Positions 18,023 through 27,107 of a stretch of DNA of 42,071 bases are shown piece by piece. The DNA comes from Dehalococcoidia bacterium (GTDB lineage Bacteria > Chloroflexota > Dehalococcoidia > Lucifugimonadales > GCA-2717565). The notes beneath the pieces are model-generated. The model was not told the origin of the DNA. It was given only the letters and a program-made list of their open reading frames with translations, and made no database searches. How positions within the stretch are numbered: the stretch's first letter is position 1; each line of letters starts with the position of its first letter. The stretch spans positions 1-42,071 of the forward strand of contig SHYH01000007.1 of NCBI GenBank assembly GCA_009692865.1, given 5' to 3'. Made by a program: the position numbers and the translations under genes.

Positions 18023-19177
18023 TTACAGCGTGTTCTCGGACCCGAGAACGAGAGTGCACATGTCACTCATGGAGCCTCCTCAACCGTTGACGACGCCAAG
18101 GTCGTTCTTGGTGACCTGCCTGGGCCCCGCCTTCCGCATGATCTGGCGAGCAGCCTCTATGACGTGGCGGAACCCTCCACCAACCTGGGGCTGGCCGCCA
18201 GAGAGCTGGCCGCCATCGGTGTTGATGGGGTAGTTGCCCTTATAGGTGGAGTCGTTCGACTCGAACCAGGCTCCGATCTGGCCCTTGGGGCACAACCCTG
18301 CGTCTTCGAGGCACACGGCCTCAAGGATGGTGTATCAATCGTAGAACTGGGCAAACTGGGTGTCGCTGAACTTGTACCCCGACATGGCGAAGGCCTTGGG
18401 CGCCGAGTAGACGGTGGGGCTGGTGGTCATCCTGTCCAACTGCCAGATAGCTCCGTGGGTCACGGCTACACCAGCTCCCAGCACATACGCCGGTGGGTTG
18501 GGGAAGGCCTTGGCCCGGTCTGCGGAGGTCATAATCAGCGCTGCGGCACCGGCGCAGGGCATCACGCACTCCAGCAGGTGGAGGGGCTCGTTGGTGTACC
18601 GGGAGTTCAGCACGTCCTGTACGGTGATGGGCTCCCGTAGGGCGGCATTGGGGTTCTGGATGGCGTTGAACCGCTGGTTCACGGCCATCCGGGCGAACTG
18701 CTCGGGCTTGCTGCCGAACTCGTACATGTGGCGATTGTAGATAAGGGCGTAGCCGTTGTTGGCGGCAACAGCGGGGCCTACCCACGACTCGAACTCAGAG
18801 CCTACGCTGGCGGGACCTGCGCCTCCTGCCATGGGCAAGTACCCTGTCGCATCTCGTGCCTGGGAAAGAGTCACCAATATCGTCTCACAGTACCCGGCTG
18901 CTATGGCCGCGGCGCCTAGCTGGATGCAGGTGGCGCCCGTGGCCCCCGCCATGTCCACGCCGGTGGCGAAGGTGGGCCTGAGGCCCATGTACTCCGTGGG
19001 CCCGGCCGGATAGACGGCCGTGATGAGGCCGTCCACGTCCTCCTTGCGGAGGTGGGCGTCGTCCAGCGCCAACTTGACGGCCTCGGCCATCAGGCCGAAG
19101 TTGCTCCTTCCGGGGTTGACGCGCTTGGTTGGGATCTCGCCAATCCCTACGATGGCTGCTTGTCCTCGTATGCTCAT
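18023..19177 (-). CDS. SCP2-type thiolase / acetyl-CoA acetyltransferase with two in-frame TGA codons (pseudogene or recoded)
   Basis: MSIRGQAAIVGIGEIPTKRV...FAQFYD-TGA-YTILEAVCLEDAGLCPKGQIGAWFESNDSTYKGNYPINTDGGQLSGGQ...NDLGVVNG-TGA-GGSMSDMCTLVLGSENTL-TAA. One 385-codon frame; TGA at 18335-18337 and 18080-18082. Confidence 0.8.
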
Positions 19178-19433
19178 AGTCCATCTCCTTTCCAGGGTCT
19201 GAACGCGGGTCGAATCGTACCATGTGGGGGGAGGGGGGTCAAGGATTCTGGCCTAGAATTCTCCCTAGGGGGACAATGGTCCGCTGGGCCACCATTCATA
19301 GACGCTCATGCAGCGTCTGGGCTCGTTGGAGCACCACCAGAAGCTGGTTTCTGGCCTCGATGCTGGTCAGGTCGGCTCCAGCGACTTGTTCGGCGGTGCC
19401 CGGGAGCTGGAATGAAGTGGTTCTCCATGAAGA

Positions 19434-19832
19434 TTATGCCTTTTCCCTGGCGGGCGAATTGAGGGCGCCGGCGGCACGAATTAGGTCCTTCAGGGCGGAC
19501 ACATCAACCTTGTCGCCTTCGCTGAAGTCGATTGCTCGCGTGGTCTTGGCATCAAGGCCAGCGTTGAAGAGACGGTTTGGATCTTTGAGAGAAGCGCCTT
19601 TGAAGAAATTGAGCTTCACATGATCCTTGAAGGCACCGGCACTGCAAACAAGTCCTTTGTTCGTCCACACCGCGGTGCCCCACTTCCATTCCTCAGTCAT
19701 ACCGGGGGCGGTCTCCAGGATCACTTTACGGAGTCGGGCAAGGAAAGTGCCTCGCCAGTCACCTAGTTCTCCGATTTGGTTGGTGATTAGTTGGGAGGCG
19801 TTGGGGGCGCCTTTTACGGCTGCTTTCTTCAT
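19434..19832 (-). CDS. DUF1801 domain-containing protein
   Basis: MTEEWKWGTAVWTNKGLVCSAGAFKDHVKLNFFKGASLKDPNRLFNAG...RAIDF. Confidence 0.88.
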   Translation of the reverse strand: MKKAAVKGAPNASQLITNQIGELGDWRGTFLARLRKVILETAPGMTEEWKWGTAVWTNKGLVCSAGAFKDHVKLNFFKGASLKDPNRLFNAGLDAKTTRAIDFSEGDKVDVSALKDLIRAAGALNSPAREKA

Positions 19833-19859
19833 GCTTTCTCCTCTCCAGTTGAGAGAAGT

Positions 19860-20069
19860 CTAGTTACCTTTGGTTCTGGTGATGCTCGGTTCATGGGCAT
19901 CGCTGCCACAGGCGGTGGCCGCCAAGTCTACCCGCTGGGGGTCCAGGCCGTGGCGGAGGGCCAGAGCTACCGCGATGCCGCGCACGCGCTGAATGTGCTT
20001 CCGCAGTCCACGGGGAAGCCTCTCCACTGCAGCGGCCACTTGGGCCAGGGCATCACTCTTTGCCATCAA
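19860..20069 (-). pseudogene. Truncated HD-domain protein remnant
   Basis: LRKHIQRVRGIAVALALRHGLDPQRVDLAATACGSDAHEP resembles the start of an HD domain and stops where the HD motif should be. Confidence 0.5.
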
Positions 20070-20077
20070 TATCCTCG

Positions 20078-20425
20078 CTACCCCATAGCGCCCAGGGGGC
20101 CTCCCCCAAGCAGGTGAAGGTGGATATGGGCGACCTCCTGGCCGGCGTTCCTGCCCTGGTTGATGACCAGCCGGTAGCCCCGGTTTCTAATGCCCTCCCG
20201 CTTGGCCATGTCCTGGGCAACGAGGAACAGGTGCCCCACCATGAACTTGGAGGCAGGGGTCATGGAGGTGAGGTAGGTGAAGTGCCGAAGGGGAATGATG
20301 AGCAGGTGGACGGGCGCCCTAGGGTGGAGGTCCCGCACCACGAAGGCCACGTCGTCCCGGTAGAGGAGGTTGGGGCCGGGCGCCTGACGCCCCAGGTTGC
20401 AGAAGATGCACTGCTCTTGGGCCAT
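20078..20425 (-). CDS. HIT family (histidine triad) protein
   Basis: CIFCNLGRQAPGPNLLYRDDVAFVVRDLHPRAPVHLLIIPLRH...GQEVAHIHLHLLGG. Confidence 0.95.
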   Translation of the reverse strand: MAQEQCIFCNLGRQAPGPNLLYRDDVAFVVRDLHPRAPVHLLIIPLRHFTYLTSMTPASKFMVGHLFLVAQDMAKREGIRNRGYRLVINQGRNAGQEVAHIHLHLLGGGPLGAMG

Positions 20426-20557
20426 CAGCGTCTCCCGCTGCGATGTTCTTTGCTAGCTGTAGCGGTGTAGCATCCTATGCCCCTACTGCCGCCGCCGCTG
20501 TCGATTGCCTCTTCCCGCACAGTGCGCATCGTAGCATGGGTGCAGGGCACGCCCTGC

Positions 20558-21688
20558 CTAGATACCCAGGGCCAGGGCCACCCTCTCCCGGTGGAAGTCG
20601 CTGTCCCCGAAGGCTACCTCGTTAGCCTTGGCTCGGCGGGAGTACAGCTGCAGGTCGTACTCTCGGGTGAAGCCGATGGCTCCGTGACACTGGTGGGCCA
20701 GGGCGGCGATGCGCCGGACGGCATCACTGGTCCACCCCTTGGCGTAGGCCACCTCCCGCTCGGCGTGAAGCCCCTGGGCCAAGCGCCAGGCCGCCAGGGA
20801 GGTAATGGCCCTGGCCCCCTCCAGGTCTATGGCCATGTTGGCGCAGTGGTGCTGGATGGCTTGGAAGCTCCCAATGGGGTGGCCGAACTGCACCCGCTGG
20901 CTGGCGTAGCTCACGGTCATCCCCAGCATGGCCTCGGCCTGGCCCACCATCTCGGCGCACTTGGCTACCGCCGCCTGCTGGAGCACCCGCTCCAGGATGG
21001 GCCATCCCTGGTGCACCTCGCCTAGCATGCCGTCCCTTGGCGCCTGCACGTTGTGGAAGGTCATCTCGCTCTGGCGGTCCGAGGCCACGGTCCACAGGAG
21101 GCGCTGGCTCACCCCGTGGGCGTTGGATGGCACGATGAACAGGGTGATGCCCTCGCTCCCGGTCCCCTCCTGGGTCCTGGCGGCCACCACAAGGTGGTCC
21201 GCAACGTTGGCGTTGGGAACGAACAGCTTGGCGCCGTTGAGGAGGTACTGGTCCCCCTCGCGGGAGGCCTGGAGCTGGATCCCTCCGGGGTCGTACCTGG
21301 CGCTAGGCTCAGTCAGGGCAAGAGTCATGAGAAGCTCGCCGTCCGCCATGGGGGGCAGGAACTGGCGCTTCTGGGGCTCGGTGCCGTGCTCGGCAATGGG
21401 GAGCCCCGCCAGGACCACGGTGGAGAAGAAGGGACCGGGGAGCAGGAACCGGCCCATCCTCTCCAGCAGCATCGTCAGGGAGAGGAAGTCCTGTCCAGCG
21501 CCACCGTAGGCCTCGGGAAAGGCAAGCCCCAGCCAGCCCATCTCCGCCAGCCTTTCCCACAGCTCGGGGGTGAAGCCTCGCTCATCCTCCTCCATGGCCC
21601 GCACGAAGGTGCTGGGGCACTCCTGCTCCAGGAAGGAGCGGGCGCTGTTGAGGAGGAGCTGCTGGGTTTCCGACAGGTTGAACTCCAT
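20558..21688 (-). CDS. Acyl-CoA dehydrogenase
   Basis: 376 aa: MEFNLSETQQLLLNSARSFLEQECP, GWLGLAFPEAYGGAGQDFLSL, ALTEPSARYDP, CHGAIGFTREYDLQLY. Confidence 0.95.
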   Translation of the reverse strand: MEFNLSETQQLLLNSARSFLEQECPSTFVRAMEEDERGFTPELWERLAEMGWLGLAFPEAYGGAGQDFLSLTMLLERMGRFLLPGPFFSTVVLAGLPIAEHGTEPQKRQFLPPMADGELLMTLALTEPSARYDPGGIQLQASREGDQYLLNGAKLFVPNANVADHLVVAARTQEGTGSEGITLFIVPSNAHGVSQRLLWTVASDRQSEMTFHNVQAPRDGMLGEVHQGWPILERVLQQAAVAKCAEMVGQAEAMLGMTVSYASQRVQFGHPIGSFQAIQHHCANMAIDLEGARAITSLAAWRLAQGLHAEREVAYAKGWTSDAVRRIAALAHQCHGAIGFTREYDLQLYSRRAKANEVAFGDSDFHRERVALALGI

Positions 21689-21697
21689 CAGATCTCC

Positions 21698-22882
21698 CTA
21701 GCCGCGGGGGAGCCCAAGCCCCCGGGTGGCGATGATGTTGCGGTTGATCTCTGAGGTGCCCCCTGACACGCTCTCGGTGAAGGCGCTCCAGTAGAGGCTG
21801 GCAACCTGCCCGCGAAGCGGGGCCCACCTCTCCTTGGCGTCCAGGTTCTGGTAGAGGCCGATCATCTGCATGCCAATGAGGGCGACCTTCTGCAGCACCT
21901 CGGCCCCCAGGACCTTGCAGATGGAGGCCTCGTTGGTGGCTATATAGCCTTGGCCCTGCATCCAGGTGACTTGATAGCCCAGCACGCGCAGGATCTCCAC
22001 CTCGGTGGCCGCCTGGGCCAGCCGGTGTCGCATCACCGGGTTCGAGGCGACGGGCCTGCCGTCGGGGCCGGGGACCTCTTTGCCCAGGGCGATTAGCCGC
22101 TCCAGCAGGCGCTGGCATCGGGCAGCCTGGGCCACGCTGGACCGCTCCCTGTCCAGGAGGGCCAGGGCGATGGACCACCCGCGGTCCCTCTCTCCCACGA
22201 GGTTAGCCTTGGGGACCCGAACGTTGTCGAGGTACACCAGCCCTCGGTGGCCGCCACCCATGAGGGGCAGCTTGCTGACCTGGATGCCCGGGCTTTTGAG
22301 GTCCACAAGGAGGAGGCTGATGCCCCGGTGTCTGGGGGTATCGGTGCTGGTGCGGGCGAGGAGGAACCCCATGTCGGCGCCGATGTAGGCGCTGTTCCAG
22401 GTCTTGGAGCCGTTGATGACGAACTCGTCACCCTCCTCCACAGCGGTCGTCTGGAGGGAGGCCAGGTCGGAGCCTGCGCCGGGCTCCGAGTAGAGCTGGG
22501 CCCAGAGCCACCGCCCCTCGGCGATGCCCTTGAGCCAGACGCTCTTCTGCTGTTCGGTCCCATAGGTTATCAGGGTCTCGCCCAGGGGCTGGGACGAGTC
22601 GTCCAGCACGGGGGCGTCCAGAGAGGCGCATACCTCGTCGAAGACCACCTGGGCCATGGGGTCGGCGTTCCGTCCCGTGGAACCGCCGTACTCCTTGGGC
22701 CAGCCCAGGGCCAGCCACCCTTTGGCAGCCAGCCTCTTTCGGAACTCCCTGGCCACCTGGATGTTCTCGGGGCTCTCGGGGTCTCCTTCCTGGCCCTCCC
22801 AGCCGGGTGGCAGGTTCTCCTTTATCCAACGTGCCGCCTCTTCCCGGAAGGCGGCCTGCTCCGGCGTGAACTGGAAGTCCAT
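21698..22882 (-). CDS. Acyl-CoA dehydrogenase
   Basis: MDFQFTPEQAAFREEAARWIKENLP (Met at 22882), GWPKEYGGSTGRNADPMAQVVFDEVCA, YSEPGAGSDLASLQT, GGTSEINRNIIATRGLGLPRG. Confidence 0.95.
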   Translation of the reverse strand: MDFQFTPEQAAFREEAARWIKENLPPGWEGQEGDPESPENIQVAREFRKRLAAKGWLALGWPKEYGGSTGRNADPMAQVVFDEVCASLDAPVLDDSSQPLGETLITYGTEQQKSVWLKGIAEGRWLWAQLYSEPGAGSDLASLQTTAVEEGDEFVINGSKTWNSAYIGADMGFLLARTSTDTPRHRGISLLLVDLKSPGIQVSKLPLMGGGHRGLVYLDNVRVPKANLVGERDRGWSIALALLDRERSSVAQAARCQRLLERLIALGKEVPGPDGRPVASNPVMRHRLAQAATEVEILRVLGYQVTWMQGQGYIATNEASICKVLGAEVLQKVALIGMQMIGLYQNLDAKERWAPLRGQVASLYWSAFTESVSGGTSEINRNIIATRGLGLPRG

Positions 22883-22923
22883 GAGCTCTCCTGGCGTCCT
22901 GGCACTGAAAGAAGGCCTCAGAT

Positions 22924-23036
22924 TGTCATTGCGAGGAGTCCCGATCACATCGGGACGACGAAGCAATCTGGTGGGGAGGGGATGTCGCCACCCCATATTG
23001 CCACGCCCCGATGCCGCATCGGGGCTCGCAATGACA
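22924..23036. repeat. 113-bp MITE-like palindromic element
   Basis: Perfect 12-bp terminal inverted repeats TGTCATTGCGAG/CTCGCAATGACA; internal hairpins GTCCCGAT-CAC-ATCGGGAC and GCCCCGATG-CCG-CATCGGGGC. Confidence 0.85.
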
Positions 23037-23044
23037 GCCTGGCA

Positions 23045-23281
23045 CTAGAGGCTAACAGCCAGGCAGGTGGTGGTGCGGACGATGCCGCCGATGGTGTGGA
23101 TCCTGCTGGTCACCAGGTCACCCACGGCGTTCAGGTCGCTAGCCTGGACCGTGATGATAAGGTCAAAGGGCCCAGTGACGGCGTCCACCGTCTCGATCCC
23201 CTGGATCTTCTTCACGGCCTGCAGGACTTCCCTGGTTTTCCCAACTGCCGTCTCCACCAACACATAGGCTCGCGTAGGCAT
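23045..23281 (-). CDS. Stand-alone Lrp/AsnC ligand-binding (RAM) domain protein
   Basis: 78 aa: AYVLVETAVGKTREVLQAVKKIQGIETVDAVTGPFDLIITVQASDLNAVGDLVTSRIHTIGGIVRTTT. Confidence 0.92.
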   Translation of the reverse strand: MPTRAYVLVETAVGKTREVLQAVKKIQGIETVDAVTGPFDLIITVQASDLNAVGDLVTSRIHTIGGIVRTTTCLAVSL

Positions 23282-23604
23282 GGGTCACCTTCTGGTGCTG
23301 TGCCGGTATTGTGCGGGGTTGTTAACAGCACGACCTCCTAGAGAGTAGGCTCAGTCTACGGGGCTGTAGGTGGGCTGTCAACCGCTGGCTGTGGGTGGCC
23401 TCTCTCCCTTCCTTGGTGCTATAATCCGCCACGCTAGAGCCCCTTGAGGTTGTTCCAGAGGATAGGCTCATTTCTCACCCCCATCCCAATAGCGCCTTTC
23501 GTCGGCTGGTCTCAGGGGCGGCGAAGCTGGGGTTTTCCCTTTCTGAACACCAGATCGCCCAGTTCCAAAGGTATTACGCGGAGCTGGAGCAGTGGAACCA
23601 GCGG

Positions 23605-24207
23605 GTGAACCTCACGGCGGTGACCGTGCCGGAGGAGGTGGAGGCTCGCCACTTCCTGGACTCGCTGACGGTGGCGCTGGCCTTCCCCGACGGCCTTGGG
23701 GGCGTGGGCCGCTTGCTGGACGTGGGCAGCGGCGCGGGGTTTCCCGGCCTGCCCTTGAACCTGGCGTTCCCTGGCCTCCGGCTCGCCCTTATGGACTCGG
23801 TGGGGAAGAAGACCGTCTTCCTGCGCCACCTCTGCGATGTTCTGGGGCTTACGGACGTGGAGGTGTACACCGGCCGGGCCGAAGCCCTGGCCCACGGTGA
23901 GATGCGGGAGGCCTTTGATGGCGTGGTCAGCAGGGCCGTAGCCCCGATGAACGTCCTTGCCGAGCTGACCCTCCCCTTCTGCCGGGTGGGGGGCCTTGCC
24001 GTAGCCATGAAGAGCGAGGATAGTGCTGAAGAGGTGGCGCAGGCGGAGCGGGCCATCGGGGTGCTTGGTGGCCGTCTGGAGAAGGTGGTGGCCGTGCGCC
24101 TGGAGGAGCTGGGCGAGCGGCGGTCCCTGGTGGTGGTGCGCAAGGTGTCGCCTACCCCTGAGCGATACCCGCGACGCCCGGGCATCCCGGCCAAACGCTC
24201 CCTCTAG
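23605..24207 (+). CDS. rsmG: 16S rRNA (guanine-N7) methyltransferase RsmG; true start probably upstream
   Basis: NLTAVTVPEEVEARHFLDSL, LLDVGSGAGFPGLPL. In-frame upstream sequence LVSGAAKLGFSLSEHQIAQFQRYYAELEQWNQRV belongs to the protein but lacks an obvious ATG. Confidence 0.92.
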   Translation: MNLTAVTVPEEVEARHFLDSLTVALAFPDGLGGVGRLLDVGSGAGFPGLPLNLAFPGLRLALMDSVGKKTVFLRHLCDVLGLTDVEVYTGRAEALAHGEMREAFDGVVSRAVAPMNVLAELTLPFCRVGGLAVAMKSEDSAEEVAQAERAIGVLGGRLEKVVAVRLEELGERRSLVVVRKVSPTPERYPRRPGIPAKRSL

Positions 24208-24253
24208 GCTTCCAGCCTGTTATTGCTTCCTTGCGAAAAAACCGGTCCGAACA

Positions 24254-24315
24254 GCCGCTCATGGTGAGCCTGGCGAACCACGAGCGGCCCATCCTTCGAT
24301 AAGCTCAGGGTGGGC
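24254..24315. repeat. Palindromic intergenic repeat GCCGCTC...GAGCGGC (copy 2) followed by CCCATCCTTCGATAAGCTCAGGGTGGGC
   Basis: Shares GCCGCTCATGGTGAGC(T/C)(T/G)G(T/G)CGAAC with 1568-1606; a second adjacent inverted repeat follows. Confidence 0.75.
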
Positions 24316-24378
24316 GGGTCTTGGTTAGATCTGGTGTACGCGAACTTACGTAAAACGGTACGGTACCAGGAGTGACGG

Positions 24379-25422
24379 GTGTCTAATTCCGGCGACGCTT
24401 CCAAGCCGCCTGCCTCTTCGCTGGGGAAGAGGTTGCTCTCCCTGCCCGCCCTGGCCTCCTTTGCCATCGCCGGTGTCTTCCTCTACTTCCTCTTCACCAG
24501 GTTCGACATAGACCTGGGAGATACGTGGGCCCAGGTGCGCGGGAACAACTGGTGGATGTACCTGCTGGCCCTGGTGGTCTACTACGCCAGCTTCCCCATT
24601 CGAGGGTGGCGGTGGAGGATCATCGCTGCCAATGCCGTAGTAGTATCCCCTCCTGAGAAGCGTTTGCCCTCTGTCTGGCGCTGCGGGTGCTTCATTCTTC
24701 AGGGTTGGTTCATCAACACCATCTCCTGGTTCCGCTTGGGAGACGCCTACCGGGCCTACGCCTTCAGCGAGGCCACGGGGGCCAGCTTTCCCCGTGTGTT
24801 CGGCACCGTGGTGGCGGAGCGGGTGATGGACGGGGTGGTGGTGGCCGTTCTTCTGCTTCTGGCAGCGGGGCTCCTGGCCGTCACGGGGGGCCTGCTGCCT
24901 TCGCCCCTCATTTTCGGAGCAGCCCTGGCGGTGATGGCGGCGGGGGTTGCCCTGTTGCTCCTCATGAAACACCTGGGGCTACGCCTGGCTCGATGGCTGC
25001 CCCGGCGCCTTGCGGAGGCCTACGCACGCCTCCACGAAGGCACGATGGGGAGCTTTCGCAACCTCCCTGCCATCGCGTTGCTCAGCCTGGGGGCGTGGCT
25101 GCTGGAGGCCGGGCGGCTCCTCTTGGTGCTCCAGGCCCTTGGCCTCTCCCTTCACCTGTCGCTGGTGCTGTTCGTGGCCCTGGCGAGCGCCCTGCTGACC
25201 ACCGTGCCCATCACTCCGGGCGGGCTTGGTGTGGTGGAGCTAGGGGCCACTGGCCTTTTGATGCTGGAGCTGACCCGAGACGCGGCGGTGTCGGCAGTCC
25301 TCTTGGACCGCTCCATCAGCTACCTGAGCATCGTCGTGGTGGGGGCAGGCTTCTTCCTGGTGCAACAGGTCCGGGCTCGCCCAGGCCCGCTGGGCCGCCG
25401 TCAGAAGCCTATGCAGCAATGA
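24379..25422 (+). CDS. Lysylphosphatidylglycerol synthase TM-region / UPF0104 flippase-like membrane protein
   Basis: Multi-TM protein with YYASFPIRGWRWRIIAAN, FGTVVAERVMDGVVV, TTVPITPGGLGVVELGATGL. Confidence 0.88.
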   Translation: MSNSGDASKPPASSLGKRLLSLPALASFAIAGVFLYFLFTRFDIDLGDTWAQVRGNNWWMYLLALVVYYASFPIRGWRWRIIAANAVVVSPPEKRLPSVWRCGCFILQGWFINTISWFRLGDAYRAYAFSEATGASFPRVFGTVVAERVMDGVVVAVLLLLAAGLLAVTGGLLPSPLIFGAALAVMAAGVALLLLMKHLGLRLARWLPRRLAEAYARLHEGTMGSFRNLPAIALLSLGAWLLEAGRLLLVLQALGLSLHLSLVLFVALASALLTTVPITPGGLGVVELGATGLLMLELTRDAAVSAVLLDRSISYLSIVVVGAGFFLVQQVRARPGPLGRRQKPMQQ

Positions 25423-25625
25423 CAGCCCTAGAGAGCGTGGGTGCAGGTCGAAGACACTCGATGTATCGGTGGCACGCCATGCTGTTGTGCACTTCCTCGC
25501 CAGGTGGTATCCTTGACCCTTGCTGTGCGGTGGCGTCGTGGGGCGGATGGGGGTGATCGGGGAGTGCGAAGGCACGACCCCCGTAGGAGCGGAGAAGCAA
25601 TCCGATCGTTGAAGGAGAACGACCG

Positions 25626-26045
25626 ATGCACCTGATCGTAGACGGGTACGGCGCTGCCCTGGAGCGTCTCACAGACGCCGACTTTCTCTACCGGTTTCTG
25701 GACGACTATCCCGACAGCATCGGCATGACCAAGATCACCCAGCCTCAGGTGTTCACCTACAAGGGGGTCACGCCTCAGGATTGGGGCCTCTCGGGCTTCG
25801 TCCTCATCGCCGAGAGCCACATCAGCGTTCACACCTTCCCCGATCGCGGCTACCTCAACATTGACGTCTTCTCCTGCAAGGAGTTCGACCCCGAGGCCGC
25901 CCTGGCGTACCTGCGCGACCACTTTGGCGTCGAGAAGGTGCGCTCCTGGGTCCTGGACCGGGGGCTGGAGCACATTGACCCTCCCGAGGCGGTGGAGGTC
26001 ATCACGGCGCAGCGTGGTCTCCTTGCCCGCACCTTGAAGGGGTAA
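25626..26045 (+). CDS. speD: S-adenosylmethionine decarboxylase proenzyme
   Basis: AESHISVHTFPDRGYLNIDVFSCKEFDPEAAL with the ESHIS processing site. Confidence 0.95.
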   Translation: MHLIVDGYGAALERLTDADFLYRFLDDYPDSIGMTKITQPQVFTYKGVTPQDWGLSGFVLIAESHISVHTFPDRGYLNIDVFSCKEFDPEAALAYLRDHFGVEKVRSWVLDRGLEHIDPPEAVEVITAQRGLLARTLKG

Positions 26046-26049
26046 GACC

Positions 26050-26976
26050 GTGCGGGAGCCGCGCCCTTCGGCTGACGTGCCCCTCGTGCCGTTCTCCTTC
26101 CTTGCCCTCTCGCCCCAGGAGTCGGCCCTCTCCACGGCGCGAGCCGTTCTTGTTCCTGTTCCCTACGACGGCGCGACCTCCTATCGCAGCGGCGCCCGCG
26201 AAGGCCCCAGCGCCATCATCGCCGCCTCCCGCGATCTGGAGGACTACGATGCCGAGCTTAAGGACGAGCCATCGCGCCTGGGCATCCACACCTACCCTGA
26301 AATTGAGCCCCACGTAGGGTCCCCCGATGCTATGGTGGAGCGCGTGGAGCGGGTGGTGCGGCCCTTGGTGGAGGCGGGCAAGCTGGTGGGCGTCCTGGGG
26401 GGCGACCACTCGGTGGCCGTGGGCTCGGTGCGGGCCTACCTGGAGCGATTCCCCGACCTGTCGGTCCTCTACCTGGACGCCCACGCCGACCTTCGGGACG
26501 AGTACCAGGGCAGCCGCTACAGCCACGCCTGCGCCGCCCGTCGGATGCACGAGCGCGTGCCCCTGGTGCAGGTGGGGGTCCGCAGCCTCAGCGTCGAAGA
26601 GCGCCGGTACATAGAGGCAAAGCAGGTCCCCGTGTACTTCTGGGACCCCGCGCCGGCTGCCTTCCGGCCCCAGGAGGTGGTGGCCCTGCTCTCGCCCCAT
26701 GTGTACGTCAGCGTGGACCTGGACGTCTTCGACCCGTCGCTAATGCCGGCGGTGGGCACGCCTGAGCCCGGCGGCATGGCCTGGGAGCAGGTGGTGGGCC
26801 TGTTGCGGGCGGTGGCCGCAGAGCGGCGCATCGTGGGGTTTGACGTGGTGGAGCTGTGCCCCCGCGAGGGGCCCGCGGCCTGCGCCTTCACCGCCGCCAG
26901 ACTGGTGTACAAGCTGATTGGGTACGCGCTGCTGCTGGGGGCAGAGCGTGCCCTGCACCCACAGCAGAGCGTATAA
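26050..26976 (+). CDS. speB: Agmatinase / ureohydrolase
   Basis: VPYDGATSYRSGAREGPSAI, GGDHSVAVG, LYLDAHADLRDEY, SVDLDVFDPSLMPAVGTPEPGG. Confidence 0.94.
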   Translation: MREPRPSADVPLVPFSFLALSPQESALSTARAVLVPVPYDGATSYRSGAREGPSAIIAASRDLEDYDAELKDEPSRLGIHTYPEIEPHVGSPDAMVERVERVVRPLVEAGKLVGVLGGDHSVAVGSVRAYLERFPDLSVLYLDAHADLRDEYQGSRYSHACAARRMHERVPLVQVGVRSLSVEERRYIEAKQVPVYFWDPAPAAFRPQEVVALLSPHVYVSVDLDVFDPSLMPAVGTPEPGGMAWEQVVGLLRAVAAERRIVGFDVVELCPREGPAACAFTAARLVYKLIGYALLLGAERALHPQQSV

Positions 26977-27011
26977 TACGTCTGCAGCAAGGGTATATGG
27001 GAGGGGGTACT

Positions 27012-27080
27012 ATGGGCACTAATGAAAGTGGCGTAAACTACCAAAACCTAATTCGAAACTTGGCCGAGATGTATCCTTAA
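27012..27080 (+). pseudogene. 22-codon ORF, possible truncated N-terminus of a larger gene
   Basis: Preceded by GGGAGGGGG; MGTNESGVNYQNLIRNLAEMYP*; lower GC than its surroundings. Confidence 0.35.
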
Positions 27081-27107
27081 GAAGGTCATCCTCCTCAGGA
27101 GCACCGT

